Assembly: GCF_000015165.1 (NCBI RefSeq)
Contig: NC_009485.1
Span: forward strand, 868,001-932,000
DNA length: 64,000 nucleotides
Origin: Bradyrhizobium sp. BTAi1
GTDB taxonomy: Bacteria; Pseudomonadota; Alphaproteobacteria; Rhizobiales; Xanthobacteraceae
Reading direction: 5' to 3'
A program made the translations under genes and the position numbers. The notes beneath the pieces are model-generated. The model worked only from the letters and a program-made list of their open reading frames with translations, had not been told where the DNA came from and did not search any database. Shown here piece by piece: positions 26,213 to 36,352 of the stretch (the first letter of the stretch is position 1; each line of letters opens with the position of its first letter).

Positions 26213-28351
26213 CTACGCCGCCCTGATGTTGGTCAGGAACGCGTCGACCTCGGCGCGCAAGGTGTCGGCCTCGCGGCGCAGCGCCTCCGAGGCGCTCAAC
26301 ACCTCGTTGGCGGAGGTTCCGGCCTGGGCGGAAGCGCTGGAGACGCCGGTGATGTTGTTGGACACCTCGGTGGTGCCGGAGGCCGCCTGCTGGATGTTGC
26401 GGGCGATCTCGCGGGTCGCGGTGCCCTGTTCCTCCACGGCGGCGGCAATGGCGGTGGTGACGTTGTCGATCTCGGCGATGGTCTCGCCGATGTTGCGGAT
26501 CGCCGACACGGCGGTCGAGGCGACCTGCTGCATCCCCGCGATCTGGGTACGGATCTCGTCGGTGGCCTTGGCGGTCTGGCTGGCCAGGCTCTTCACCTCC
26601 TGGGCGACCACGGCGAAGCCGCGGCCGGCCTCACCGGCGCGTGCCGCCTCGATGGTGGCGTTGAGTGCCAGCAAGTTGGTCTGCGAGGCGATCGCCTGGA
26701 TCAGGTCGACGACGACGCTGACGCGGCTCGCATTATCGGCGAGTCCCTGCATCGTCGAGTCAGTGGCGCCCGCTTCCTCGACCGCCTTCTTGGCGATCTG
26801 GGCCGAGGTCACGACCTGGCGGCCGATCTCCGCGATCGACGACGACAGCTGCTCGGTTCCGGCCGAAACGGTCTGCACGTTGACCGAGGTCTCCTCGGCG
26901 GCAGCCGCCACCGCGTTGACCAGTGAATTGGACTGATCGGCGGTCTGCGACATGCTCTGCGCCGTCGTCTGCATCGCGGTGGCGGAGCTCTGCAGATTGG
27001 CCAGCGCGCTGCGCACCGTCGCCTCGAACTCGGCGATCCGGGTCTCCATGCGTGTGGCGCGCTCGGCCTTGGCGGCATTCTCGCGATCCTGCTCGGCGGC
27101 GAGGGTGCGGGCACGCACCATGTTTTCGCGGAACACCTGCAACGTATCGACCATCGCGCCGATCTCGTCGTGCTGCTTCGAGGCCTGGATCTCGGTATCG
27201 AGGTCGCCGCTCGACAGAAGCTGCATCGCCTGCTGCAGCCGCTTGATCCGGCGCAGGATGTTGCCGCCGACATACAGCCAGACGAACAGGACCGACCCGA
27301 GCAGGGTGGCGGCGCCGGCTGCGGCCATGCCGAGCGTCGCCAGCTCGATGTCGCGGCCCGCCGTGCTGGTGGCGACTTCCGTCGATTTGCGAACGCCTTC
27401 GACCAGCTGCTGTACGCTGATCTCGAGGCCGACATTGAGCTTGCGGGTCTCCTCCAGCACCGTCTGGCCGTAGTCGTTGGAGTCGAGCTCCTTCTCGCGC
27501 GTCTTGAACACGCGGCCCTTGCCCTCGCCGAGCGCTGCGAGCTTCAGCGCAGCGTCCTGGATCGCCTTGGTGCCGCGGCCGCTCGGCAGCAATTCGAGAT
27601 TCGACTTCAACTGGGCGAGTGCGTCCTTGAACTGCCGCTCGATCGCATCAAGTGTCTCGCTGTCATTGGCCGAGAGCGCCGCTGCCATCTGTGCCACGAT
27701 CAGATTGCCGGAAGCGGTGACGTTACCGAGTTGCTCGACGAACCGAGCTGCCGCTGTGGCGTCGTCTGCCGAGACTTCTGCCGCACCGAGCACGGCGTTG
27801 AGCTGGGTCTGGGCGTCGAGCATCGGCTCGTTCGCCGCCTTGGTGAATTCCTCCTGCGCCTTGCGCAACGCATCATATTGCTGGTTGTGGGTCGCCGCGA
27901 CGGTCAGGCGCTCGCGTGCGGCTGACACCAGGCTCTGATTGGCCTCGTTGATGTTCTTGATGGTTTCGGCCAGCGGGGCGACCACGCTCTTGTCGGCGCC
28001 GAGCGCGCTGATCTCGGCGAGGCGCTGCTGGGTGACCTTCTGGATCTCCTGCATCTTCTTCAGCCGATCGTTGAGCGCATCCTCGCTCTGCGATCCCAGC
28101 AACGCGGGACCAAGGCTGGCCAGGCTCGAGCTCTGTGCGAGCAGCTGCAGGCTGGAAGTCAGGCGCGGAATGTCGCGGCTCGACAGCTCGACCATGGTGC
28201 CGCCGATATGACGCAGCATCAGGCCGGCCGCGACGCTGATGGCGATCGCCATGCCGGCGATGACGGCGAAGGCTGCGAACAGACTGCCCCGGACGCCCCA
28301 TCTGGGGCGCAGACGACCAAGCGCAGTGCTGAAGCTGAAACGACCTGCCAT
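26213..28351 (-). CDS. Methyl-accepting chemotaxis protein with long helical periplasmic sensor
   Basis: 712 residues. TM1 is at ~23-45 ([25 protein letters not shown]) and TM2 at ~345-370 ([26 protein letters not shown]). Between them ~300 residues are almost entirely helical, resembling TorS-like or HBM-type dCache-less sensors. A HAMP domain ([36 protein letters not shown]) precedes the cytoplasmic signalling domain, whose hairpin tip ([39 protein letters not shown]) contacts CheA/CheW. No CheA, CheW or CheB gene is in the window, so it is an orphan receptor. The ligand is unknown. It lacks a C-terminal CheR-binding pentapeptide. Confidence 0.92.
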   Translation of the reverse strand: MAGRFSFSTALGRLRPRWGVRGSLFAAFAVIAGMAIAISVAAGLMLRHIGGTMVELSSRDIPRLTSSLQLLAQSSSLASLGPALLGSQSEDALNDRLKKMQEIQKVTQQRLAEISALGADKSVVAPLAETIKNINEANQSLVSAARERLTVAATHNQQYDALRKAQEEFTKAANEPMLDAQTQLNAVLGAAEVSADDATAAARFVEQLGNVTASGNLIVAQMAAALSANDSETLDAIERQFKDALAQLKSNLELLPSGRGTKAIQDAALKLAALGEGKGRVFKTREKELDSNDYGQTVLEETRKLNVGLEISVQQLVEGVRKSTEVATSTAGRDIELATLGMAAAGAATLLGSVLFVWLYVGGNILRRIKRLQQAMQLLSSGDLDTEIQASKQHDEIGAMVDTLQVFRENMVRARTLAAEQDRENAAKAERATRMETRIAEFEATVRSALANLQSSATAMQTTAQSMSQTADQSNSLVNAVAAAAEETSVNVQTVSAGTEQLSSSIAEIGRQVVTSAQIAKKAVEEAGATDSTMQGLADNASRVSVVVDLIQAIASQTNLLALNATIEAARAGEAGRGFAVVAQEVKSLASQTAKATDEIRTQIAGMQQVASTAVSAIRNIGETIAEIDNVTTAIAAAVEEQGTATREIARNIQQAASGTTEVSNNITGVSSASAQAGTSANEVLSASEALRREADTLRAEVDAFLTNIRAA

Positions 28352-28536
28352 CTCCGGTTCCCCCGCTACGTGCTACTTTGAGCTGAACTTTGCGGGCAGT
28401 ATCGCGGCTGGCAGTTAACAAATCCGGGAAATCACCCGGTTCCCGCCGAAAATATGTGCATTTTTGCATTTCGTCGCGCGGGAATTAACGGCGTGGCAAC
28501 GGTTATTAGTTCCATGCCGATGGTCCTCAAGCAAAT

Positions 28537-28558
28537 GGGCCGGCATCGCTGCCGGCCC
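28537..28558. terminator. Hairpin downstream of the outer-membrane protein gene
   Basis: A 9-bp stem GGGCCGGCA/TGCCGGCCC with TCGC loop. It lies just beyond the end of the OMP gene (minus). The better T-run (TTTCTTATT) is on the plus side, so it may act in either direction. It also separates the OMP gene from the chemoreceptor promoter region (28352-28536). Confidence 0.6.
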
Positions 28559-28586
28559 TTTCTTATTGTTGTTAGACGCCTTGATC

Positions 28587-29318
28587 TCAGTAGCGGCTGG
28601 CGACTGGAGCACCCCAGTTGAAGCGATAGTTCACGCCGGCCTTGAAGGTGTGGTCGTCGGTGGTGAAGCTGCCGGTCGGCACCAGTCCGGCGGGCGCCGT
28701 GAAGGTGGCGCTGCCGAAATTGTAGTACTGGTACTCGGCCTTGGCGGACCAGCTCGGTGCGAACATGTATTCGATGCCGGCGCCGACGGTCCAGCCGTTG
28801 CGGTGGTCGCCATTGGTGGCGAAGCCGATCTGATTGCCGGCGAGCGTCACCTTCTCGTTATTGTCCGAATAGGCGTAGCCGCCCTTCACATACAGCAGGC
28901 CCGGTCCCCAGGTGTAGCCGAAGCGGCCGGTGATCGAGCCGAGGCCGCGCTGGCTGTTGGTGTAGACGAAGCCGCCAGGGAAGGCCGCGCCGACATTGCC
29001 GCTCAACCAGCTGTACTGGCCTTCGGCGCCGATCACCCAGGTCGGTGCGAACTGCCAATCCGCACCCACCTGCACGCCGCCCAGGAAGCGGCCGTTCGAA
29101 TTGTTGCCGGTGGCGAGGCCCGAGAAATTGTTGTCGCTCGAGAACGCGCCGCCGAGATGCGCGCCGAGATAGAAGCCGGTCCAGTTGTAGATCGGCGCGA
29201 CATAGGCCGGTGCCTTGGTGGCGTAGGGATAGGAGCGGGCGCCGAGATCGGCGGCAAAGGCGGACTGGGCCGAGGCCAACGCGGCGAGCGCAACGGTTGC
29301 GAACAGGATCTTCTTCAT
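28587..29318 (-). CDS. Outer-membrane beta-barrel protein (Omp25/Opa-like)
   Basis: 243 residues from MKKILF. Signal peptide KKILFATVALAALASAQSAFAA, then ADLGARSYPYATKAPAYVAPIYNWTGFYLGAHLGGAF, the trademark of rhizobial small porins of the Omp25/31 (RopB-like) family. Alternating aromatic/polar strands follow, and the sequence ends NYRFNWGAPVASRY with a C-terminal aromatic residue for BAM recognition. An 8-stranded barrel is expected. An upstream in-frame Met (29333) is less likely because it lengthens the signal oddly. Abundant envelope proteins of this family affect membrane stability and surface properties. Single gene with its own hairpin downstream. Confidence 0.9.
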   Translation of the reverse strand: MKKILFATVALAALASAQSAFAADLGARSYPYATKAPAYVAPIYNWTGFYLGAHLGGAFSSDNNFSGLATGNNSNGRFLGGVQVGADWQFAPTWVIGAEGQYSWLSGNVGAAFPGGFVYTNSQRGLGSITGRFGYTWGPGLLYVKGGYAYSDNNEKVTLAGNQIGFATNGDHRNGWTVGAGIEYMFAPSWSAKAEYQYYNFGSATFTAPAGLVPTGSFTTDDHTFKAGVNYRFNWGAPVASRY

Positions 29319-29537
29319 GGCGGTCTCCAACACTCAACTAACAAGGCTCGCGCATTGCGCGCCGTCGATGCGTTGGAGATAGATCGAATTTGAATCAAAT
29401 GCTGTCACTCGCGCAGCACAGTGCCTTCCAACCCACCCCATTCGCGATCCAACATCTTCGCGTAGTTAGCAAAGCGCTAACAAAGGCCGTGGCAAGTCGG
29501 GACGACGCGCAGATCTGTGCCGCTGCGGCACAACGGG

Positions 29538-29846
29538 TTAAGACCCGTTAAGAGCCTGCTGCAGCGTGGCGACCGCATCCTCGAGCTGGCGGCGATGAAC
29601 GTCGTCCTTGGGAAGCGCTCCGATGCCGGCGGCCATATCGGTGAGGATCGCCGCGAGCAGCCCGTAGTTCAGGTGCATGTGGATCGACTTGCGGACGTCC
29701 TCCGCTCCCGGCCGTTCCAGGGTCAGCGCCAATCCGGTCGGTTCGAGATGGGCTTCGAAACGCGACGACCGTTCGAACGTGCCGGCATAAAACTTGTCGG
29801 GATATTCGAGCGCGATCTCGGCTTTGTCCGGAATGGGCTTCGACAT
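29538..29846 (-). CDS. Conserved-looking small cytoplasmic protein, function unknown
   Basis: 102 residues from [11 protein letters not shown], preceded by a strong CCAGGAGAT ribosome-binding site; the open frame continues upstream but without support. The sequence [40 protein letters not shown] looks like paired beta strands. It is followed by an amphipathic helix region ([40 protein letters not shown]). I do not recognise the family. It is divergent from the first of two tandem chemoreceptors across an AT-rich 270-bp region (29847-30116) that should hold both promoters. Confidence 0.65.
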   Translation of the reverse strand: MSKPIPDKAEIALEYPDKFYAGTFERSSRFEAHLEPTGLALTLERPGAEDVRKSIHMHLNYGLLAAILTDMAAGIGALPKDDVHRRQLEDAVATLQQALNGS

Positions 29847-30116
29847 GGGATCTCCTGGAGGCTCCTGCGGATCTCCGATAGATGCTCGCAGATGCCTGTC
29901 GGCGCCTTGCGCCAGGTCAGAGATCTGCAATCGCAGGCTGCGATTCCCGTAGTATCGCGAGTTTGTACGGAACCTATTATTTACCATAAATTAGAGAGGG
30001 TTCCGTATGGTGCGGTCGACTTGATGCGCCGCAGCATGAGCTGCCTCTGCATCCGTTCACCGCACGGCGCCCCGAGGCGTGGCGGCACATCTCTCCGCAC
30101 AAAGGATACGACCTCG

Positions 30117-31832
30117 ATGAAAACGCGGCTCTCGATCTCTGCGCTGATCCTGGCCTTTGGCTTGGTCGTGGCCATCGGTCTGGGGGCGGTGGTCGCCACC
30201 GCCATCTACGCGGTCCAGGAGCTGAAGGTCGGCGGGCCGATTTATCACAGTATCAAGCTCGGGAACGACCTCGTCGCCGACATCCTGCCGCCGCCGGAAT
30301 ACGTGATCGAATCCTATCTGGAGGCGACGCTGGCGGTGCTCGATCCGAGCACGCTGGATGCGCGGGCCTCACGGCTGGCGACGCTCAAGAAGGAGTATCA
30401 GGGACGCCGGGCGTTCTGGACCGGCTCGGGGCTGGAGCCTGGGCTGAAGGCCGAGCTTGTGGAGCGGTCCGATGCCGAAGTCAGCAAGTTCTGGCAGGTG
30501 CTGGAGGTCGAGCTGATGCCGGCGCTGCGCAGCGGCGACATGCCGGCCGCGAAGCTCGCTTATCAGCGTCTGACCGCGGCGTATTCCGGCCATCGGGCCG
30601 TGATCGACGGCATCGTCGAGCGGGCCAATCAGATGATCGCGGCGATGGAGGCGACGGCGGCGAGCCGCGACAGCGGGATCATGTGGTTTGGTGGGGTGCT
30701 GTCGGCCCTGGTCTTTGCGGTCGTTGGTGCGGGCCTGTTCGGCCTGATCAATGGTGTGGTCCGCCCGCTGGCCCGCATGACGCGCACGATGCGCCAGCTG
30801 TCGGGCGGCGACCTCGCGGCCGCGATTCCGTATGCCGAAAGGGGTGACGAGATCGGCGCGATGGCGCGGGCGCTTGATGTCTTCAAGACCAACGCGCTGG
30901 AGAAGGACCGGCTGCAGAAGCAGGATATCCACCGGAGTGAGGCTGACAAGGAGAAGCAGCGCGCGCTCATGACCATGGCGGAGGCGATCGAGCGCGAGAC
31001 CAGCACGTCGGTGAGCGCTGCGGCCGGTGCTTCGCGCGATGTGGAATCGGCCGCTGGCGGACTGTCCGGCCTGGCCTACGAACTCTCGGCCGATGCGAAC
31101 GCGGTGGCTTCGGCCTCGGAGCTGTCGCTGTCCAACGCGCATGTGGTTGCCACCGCCGCCGAACAGCTGAGCGCGGCGATATCCGGCATCGCGGGCCAGG
31201 TTGCGCGCGCGACGACGATCACCAAGATGGCCGTGACCGGTCGTGAGAAGGCGACGAGCACGATCCAATCGCTCTCGAAGGCCGTCGACAAGATCGCCGA
31301 GGTGTCCAACCTGATCGGCGGGATCGCGCAGCAGACCAACCTGCTTGCGCTCAACGCGACCATCGAGGCGGCGCGTGCCGGCGACGCGGGACGCGGCTTC
31401 GCGGTTGTCGCGGCGGAGGTCAAATCGCTCTCCGACCAGACCGCCAAATCGACCGAGGAGATCTCGCGCCTGATCTCGGAGGTGCAAAGCGCCACCAATG
31501 CGACGGTCGAGGCCGTCGAAGGCATCGGCGGCCAGATCTCGGAGATCGACGTCGTCGCGGCCTCGGTTGCAGCCGCGATGCATCAGCAGCGCGCGGCGAC
31601 CGGCGAGATCAGCCGCTCGGTGGCGGCGTCGGCAGCGGCGGCCAAGGACGTCTCGACCAAGATCGCCAATGTCGGTCGCGGCGCTCAGGCCGTGAACGAT
31701 CGTGCCGTCCAGGTTCGTACCGCGATCACGCAAGTCGTCTCGACCATGTCGTCATTGCAGTCGGCGTTGACCAACGTTGTCGGCACTGCCACCGCCAACT
31801 CCGCCGCGTCCGCAACCATGCGGGACCGTTGA
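30117..31832 (+). CDS. Methyl-accepting chemotaxis protein, tandem paralogue 1
   Basis: 571 residues from [11 protein letters not shown], preceded by AAAGGA; the frame is open far upstream but noncoding in character. TM1 ~7-29, a ~150-residue helical sensor opening [37 protein letters not shown]2 ~180-205, HAMP ([36 protein letters not shown]), and a signalling domain with tip [39 protein letters not shown]. The sensor and signalling parts closely resemble the next gene downstream, showing recent duplication. It ends soon after the signalling domain, with no PilZ. Cytoplasmic signalling through CheA/CheW encoded elsewhere is expected; ligand unknown. Confidence 0.92.
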   Translation: MKTRLSISALILAFGLVVAIGLGAVVATAIYAVQELKVGGPIYHSIKLGNDLVADILPPPEYVIESYLEATLAVLDPSTLDARASRLATLKKEYQGRRAFWTGSGLEPGLKAELVERSDAEVSKFWQVLEVELMPALRSGDMPAAKLAYQRLTAAYSGHRAVIDGIVERANQMIAAMEATAASRDSGIMWFGGVLSALVFAVVGAGLFGLINGVVRPLARMTRTMRQLSGGDLAAAIPYAERGDEIGAMARALDVFKTNALEKDRLQKQDIHRSEADKEKQRALMTMAEAIERETSTSVSAAAGASRDVESAAGGLSGLAYELSADANAVASASELSLSNAHVVATAAEQLSAAISGIAGQVARATTITKMAVTGREKATSTIQSLSKAVDKIAEVSNLIGGIAQQTNLLALNATIEAARAGDAGRGFAVVAAEVKSLSDQTAKSTEEISRLISEVQSATNATVEAVEGIGGQISEIDVVAASVAAAMHQQRAATGEISRSVAASAAAAKDVSTKIANVGRGAQAVNDRAVQVRTAITQVVSTMSSLQSALTNVVGTATANSAASATMRDR

Positions 31833-32023
31833 CCGGCGTAGGGCCGCATTCCTACGGAGCTTAAAATTTACTTCCGTTGAGCGATCGCTCTGCAAGCTGT
31901 TCGCATTCTCGGCAGGCGCCGGCCGTTCCGGACCGACCATTCGCGGTGATTGCGCCGGGGGCGGTGGGGACGGACCGGCCGTTTGTGTCGTCCGGATCCC
32001 CCAACGGAAATGTGTCGCTCGAC

Positions 32024-34012
32024 ATGAAGATGCGCCTCTCCATCTCCGCCGTCATTGCAGCGTTCGGTCTCGTGCTCGCCATCGGCTTCGGGGCGGTCGT
32101 TCTGACCAGCGCCTATGCCTTGCGGGAGTTGAAGGTCGGCGGCCCGCTCTATGACAAGATCAAACTCGGCAATGATCTCGTTGCCGACATCCTGCCGCCG
32201 CCCGAATATGTGCTCGAGGCCTATCTCGAGGCGACATTGGCGCTGCGCAATTCCAAGAACGTGGAGGCGCATGCGAAGAGGTTGGCGCAGCTGAAGAAGG
32301 ACTATGAGGATCGCAAGACCTTTTGGACCGGTTCGGCGCTGGAGCCCGAGCTGAAGTCGCTGCTGGTCGAGCGCTCCGACGGCGAGGTCCGGAAGTTCTG
32401 GCAGACGGCGGAAGCCGAGCTGATCCCGGCGCTGCGCGCCGGCGACATGGCCAAAGCGGATGTGGCCTATGATCGGCTGAGCGATTCCTACACAGCGCAT
32501 CGCGCCTTGATCGATCGCCTGGTCGAGAAGGCGAACAAGCTCAACTCGGACATGGAGGCCGCCGCGGCAGCGCAAGATCGCAGCATCTCCGCGGTGGTCT
32601 GGAGCGTCGCCGGCATCGTGCTGATCCTGGTCGTTGCCGGCATATCGGGGTTGGTGATCGGCGTGGTTCGTCCGCTCTCGCGGATGACCGGCCTGATGCG
32701 GCGGATTGCCCAGGGGGAACTATCCGCCGAGATTGCCTATTCCGAACGCGGTGACGAGATCGGCGCCATGGCCCGCGCGCTCGCGGTGTTCAAGACCAAC
32801 GCGCAGGAGAATGCGAGCCTGCGCGACCGTCAGGAGCGCGACCGCGAGGAGGCCGCCCGGTTGAAGAAGAAGGCCATGCTCGACATGGCCGATGTGATCG
32901 AGCGCGAGACCAGCACGTCGGTCGAGGCGGCGGCAGGCGCCTCGCGCCAGGTCGAGGCGGTGGCCAGCGGCCTGTCCGAACTTGCGCATGAATTGTCCGC
33001 CGATGCCCAGTCCGTCGCCGCGGCGTCGGAACAGTCGCTGACCAATGCACAGACAGTGTCCTCGGCGGCCGAGCAGCTGAGCTCGGCGATCCGCGAGATC
33101 TCCAGCCAGGTCGCGCGCGCCAGCGCCATCACCAAATCGGCGGTGACGGGGCGCGAGAAGGCCAAGACCACCATCGCCTCGCTGTCGCAGGCGGTGGTCA
33201 AGATCGCCGAGGTCTCCAACCTGATCGGCGGCATCGCCGAGCAGACCAACCTGCTGGCGCTCAACGCCACCATCGAAGCCGCGCGCGCCGGCGATGCCGG
33301 CCGCGGCTTCGCCGTGGTGGCGGCCGAGGTCAAGTCGCTGTCGGATCAGACGGCCAAATCGACCGAGGAGATCTCGCGCCTGATCGGCGAGGTACAGACC
33401 ACGACGCAGGCGACCGTGGATGTGGTCGAAGGCATCGGCAGCCAGATTTCGGAGATCGACGAAGTCGCCGCCTCGATTGCGGCCGCCATGGAGCAGCAAC
33501 ACGCGGCCACGCAGGAAATCAGCCGGTCGGTCGGCTCTTCGGCTGACGCGGCGCGCGATGTCTCGGCCAAGATCGGCAATGTCGGCAAGGACGCCGGCAT
33601 GGTCAATGATCGGGCCGTCGAGGTGCGCGGCGCGATCGGCGAGGTGGCATCGAGTCTGACCGCGCTGCGGGCGACGCTGGTGAAGCTGGTCAGGACGACG
33701 ACCAACGAAGCCGACCGCCGCCGCTCGCCACGGCTGAGATCGAACCTGCCGATCAAGGTGGTCGATGACCGCAAGGGCCCGCTGAAGGCCGATCTGGTCG
33801 ATATTTCCGAGGGCGGCGCCTGGTTCCGTCTCGAGCCTGAGCCGGGCATCGGCGATCGCGGCACCCTGGAGTTCAGCGGCTTCGCCGGCAGCGTGGCGTA
33901 TTCTGTTCGCGCCAGGGACAACGACGCCCTGCATGTCGAGTTCGACCCCGGCGCCAATCGCGAGGCTTTTCTCGACTGGTTCAGACGGTCGGTCACGCGA
34001 CAGGCGGCATGA
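32024..34012 (+). CDS. Methyl-accepting chemotaxis protein with C-terminal PilZ domain, tandem paralogue 2
   Basis: 662 residues from [11 protein letters not shown]; a GTG four codons earlier is possible. It has the same layout as its upstream paralogue: TM1, helical sensor with [41 protein letters not shown]2, HAMP and signalling tip [22 protein letters not shown]. It then adds ~100 residues forming a PilZ domain ([16 protein letters not shown], then [28 protein letters not shown]). The RxxxR and DxSxxG motifs that bind cyclic di-GMP are both present (RRRSPR and DISEGG). It should therefore let c-di-GMP tune receptor output. The 190-bp gap to paralogue 1 contains the palindrome GAGCGATCGCTC at 31879-31890. 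Confidence 0.92.
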   Translation: MKMRLSISAVIAAFGLVLAIGFGAVVLTSAYALRELKVGGPLYDKIKLGNDLVADILPPPEYVLEAYLEATLALRNSKNVEAHAKRLAQLKKDYEDRKTFWTGSALEPELKSLLVERSDGEVRKFWQTAEAELIPALRAGDMAKADVAYDRLSDSYTAHRALIDRLVEKANKLNSDMEAAAAAQDRSISAVVWSVAGIVLILVVAGISGLVIGVVRPLSRMTGLMRRIAQGELSAEIAYSERGDEIGAMARALAVFKTNAQENASLRDRQERDREEAARLKKKAMLDMADVIERETSTSVEAAAGASRQVEAVASGLSELAHELSADAQSVAAASEQSLTNAQTVSSAAEQLSSAIREISSQVARASAITKSAVTGREKAKTTIASLSQAVVKIAEVSNLIGGIAEQTNLLALNATIEAARAGDAGRGFAVVAAEVKSLSDQTAKSTEEISRLIGEVQTTTQATVDVVEGIGSQISEIDEVAASIAAAMEQQHAATQEISRSVGSSADAARDVSAKIGNVGKDAGMVNDRAVEVRGAIGEVASSLTALRATLVKLVRTTTNEADRRRSPRLRSNLPIKVVDDRKGPLKADLVDISEGGAWFRLEPEPGIGDRGTLEFSGFAGSVAYSVRARDNDALHVEFDPGANREAFLDWFRRSVTRQAA

Positions 34013-34038
34013 GCCGATCGCATCATTTTCTTGAGAAT

Positions 34039-34071
34039 GGGATGCGCGCTCGCGAGCGGAGGGCGCATCCC
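34039..34071. terminator. Hairpin between convergent chemoreceptor and hydroxylase genes
   Basis: Outer stem GGGATGCGC/GCGCATCCC with an inner self-complementary GCTCGCGAGC, in the 72-bp gap between the PilZ chemoreceptor (plus) and the molybdopterin subunit gene (minus). T-rich sequence lies just before it on the plus strand, i.e. as an A-run for plus and a U-run for minus transcripts. Confidence 0.65.
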
Positions 34072-34084
34072 ACGCTGTCGCGTG

Positions 34085-36352
34085 TCAGCTCACCGGTGGC
34101 ACCAGGTCGCTGATCCGCACCGGGAAGCGTCGGACCCGAATGCCGGTGGCATGCGCCACCGCATTGGCCACGGCGCCCGCCGAGCCGGTGATGCCGATTT
34201 CGCCGACGCCCTTGATGCCCAGCGGGTTTACGAACGGATCGTGCTCGTTGACCGTGAACGTCTCGATCGCGGGGATGTCGGCATTCACCGGCACATGATA
34301 TTCGCCGAGATTGGCGTTCATGATCCGCCCCGAGCGGTGATCGATGATTGCCTCCTCATGCAGCGCCAGCGAGACCCCCCAGATCATGCCGCCGATGAGC
34401 TGGCTCCGCACCAGCTTCGGATTGATGATCCGCCCGGCGGCGAAGGCGCCGATCATGCGGGTGACACGCACCTGACCGAGATCGGGATCGACCTTCACCT
34501 CCGCGAACACGGCGCCATGCGAATGCATCGCGTAGTGCTCGTTCGCAGCCGGGTCCGGCATGCCCGCGCCGGAGCCCTCGACCTCGTCGAGGCCGGCGCG
34601 CGCGAGGATCTCGGCGTAGCTCTCGCCGCGCCCCTCATCGTCGCGCCGGAGCAGCCGGCCATTGCGCGCGATCACGCCGGCATTGCCGGCGCCAAACAGC
34701 GGCGAGCGCTGGTCGGAGGTGGCGAGCTCGGCGAGCTTGGTGATCACGGCGGCGCCGGCATTGTGGATCGCGGTGCCGACGGTTGCGGTGTGGGCCGAGC
34801 CACCGGCGATGCCGGCATCGGGCAGGTCGGAGGTGCCGGCCTTGAACGTCACCTGGTCGAGATCGAGCGCGAGCGCGTCGGCGGCGATCTGCGCGAAGGC
34901 GGTCCAGGCGCCCTGGCCCATGTCATGCGCGCCGCTCTCCACCACGCCGCTGCCGTTGCGCCGGATCACCGCGCGGGCCTGACCGGCGAACATCAGCGCA
35001 TGGAACGTGGCCGTGCCCATGCCCCAGCCGACCAGGAAACCGTCCTTGTCGCGCATCGTCCGCGGCTTCAGCGGCCGCTCCCACCAGCCGAACCGTTCCG
35101 CGCCCTGCGTATAGCAGTCGCGCAGCGCCTTGGACGAGAACGGCTTGCCAGTGGCGGGCTCGACCTCGGCGTAGTTCTTGACGCGGAACGCCAGCGGATC
35201 GAGGCCGCAGGCCTCGGCCATCTCGTCCACCGCGCTCTCCAGCGCGATCGATCCCGGCGCAATGCCCGGCGCGCGCACGAACAGCGGCGTGCCCGTGTCC
35301 ATGCGCACGGCGTCATAGGTGGTGCTGATCGCCGGCGCGGCATAGAGCGTGTGCGTCACATGCGCCGCTGCCTCGTAGAAATCCTCGAAGCTCGAGGTTG
35401 CGATCCGGGCATGATGATGGATGGCCGAGAGCTGTCCCGCCGCATTCGCGCCGAGCTTCAGCGTCTGCCGCGTCGGGGAGCGATGGCCGAACGGGCCGTA
35501 GAGCTGCTCGCGGCGCGCCACCAGCTTGACCGGACGGTCCACCAATTTGGCGGCGAGGATGCCGAGCACCTGCGCGCCGGCCATCAGGCCCTTGCCGCCG
35601 AAGCCGCCGCCGAGATAGGGGCTGCGGATCAAGATGTTCTCGGGGGCGATGCCGAACAGCTCGGCGAGGCGCGCGCGCATCATCACCAGGCCCTGGGTCG
35701 GCGTGTCGATGATGAGGCGATCCCCCTGCCACTCCGCGACGATCGCATGCGGCTCCATCGCATTGTGATAATGCGCCGGGGTCTCATAGGTCGCCGTGAT
35801 CCGCTTGTCGCTGCCGGCGAGCGCGGCCGCGGCGTCGCCGTGATGGCTCTCGGCCGGAAAGCCCATGCCGACGACGGGCGGCACATAGGCCTCGCCGGTG
35901 TCGAGCCCGATGCGCGCCGGTTCGGCCTGATAGCGCGGCGCCAGCAGCGCGGCGCCCTCGGTGGCCGCTTCGAGGCTCTCGGCGATTACCACTGCGATCG
36001 GCTGATTGGCGTAGCGGACGCGATCGTTCTGCAGCGCTTCGAAGCGGAACGCGAACGGGTTTGGCTTGCCGTCGGGATCGGCCTGCAGCGGCGGCCGGTT
36101 GGCCGAGGTCATCACCGCGACCACGCCGGGATGCGCCTTGGCGGCGTCGACATCGAGCGACACGACCCGGCCGCGCGCAATGCTGGAGACGGCGAGCACC
36201 GCATACAGCATGCCGGACGGATTGTTGTCGGCGGCATAGCGCGCGCGGCCCGTGACCTTCGCCAGGCCGTCGATGCGCGACAGCGGCTGGCCGATCGTGG
36301 AGCCGTGACGGAGATGGGCGGGATCGCGGGAGAGATTGAGCTCAGGTGTCAT
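34085..36352 (-). CDS. Xanthine dehydrogenase family, molybdopterin-binding subunit
   Basis: 755 residues. It binds the molybdenum cytosine/guanine dinucleotide cofactor and holds the active site of a hydroxylase or aldehyde oxidoreductase. Visible: IGQPLSRIDGLAKVTGRARYAADN (family N-terminus), YLGGGFGGKGLM, GTPLFVRAPGIAPGSIALESAVDEMAEACGLDPLAFR (the usual R-x-P-G substrate loop) and GIKGVGEIGITGSAGAVANAVAHATG near the end, with the catalytic Glu in GVGEIG. It resembles the PaoC/YagR branch. The start overlaps the FAD-subunit stop by four bases. It forms a heterotrimer with the two upstream genes. The substrate is unknown, probably an aldehyde or N-heterocycle. Confidence 0.92.
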   Translation of the reverse strand: MTPELNLSRDPAHLRHGSTIGQPLSRIDGLAKVTGRARYAADNNPSGMLYAVLAVSSIARGRVVSLDVDAAKAHPGVVAVMTSANRPPLQADPDGKPNPFAFRFEALQNDRVRYANQPIAVVIAESLEAATEGAALLAPRYQAEPARIGLDTGEAYVPPVVGMGFPAESHHGDAAAALAGSDKRITATYETPAHYHNAMEPHAIVAEWQGDRLIIDTPTQGLVMMRARLAELFGIAPENILIRSPYLGGGFGGKGLMAGAQVLGILAAKLVDRPVKLVARREQLYGPFGHRSPTRQTLKLGANAAGQLSAIHHHARIATSSFEDFYEAAAHVTHTLYAAPAISTTYDAVRMDTGTPLFVRAPGIAPGSIALESAVDEMAEACGLDPLAFRVKNYAEVEPATGKPFSSKALRDCYTQGAERFGWWERPLKPRTMRDKDGFLVGWGMGTATFHALMFAGQARAVIRRNGSGVVESGAHDMGQGAWTAFAQIAADALALDLDQVTFKAGTSDLPDAGIAGGSAHTATVGTAIHNAGAAVITKLAELATSDQRSPLFGAGNAGVIARNGRLLRRDDEGRGESYAEILARAGLDEVEGSGAGMPDPAANEHYAMHSHGAVFAEVKVDPDLGQVRVTRMIGAFAAGRIINPKLVRSQLIGGMIWGVSLALHEEAIIDHRSGRIMNANLGEYHVPVNADIPAIETFTVNEHDPFVNPLGIKGVGEIGITGSAGAVANAVAHATGIRVRRFPVRISDLVPPVS

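Noticed and set aside
31879..31890. Palindrome GAGCGATCGCTC between the tandem chemoreceptors
   Set aside because: Only 12 bp, built on the common GCGATCGC octamer; too weak to call an operator.
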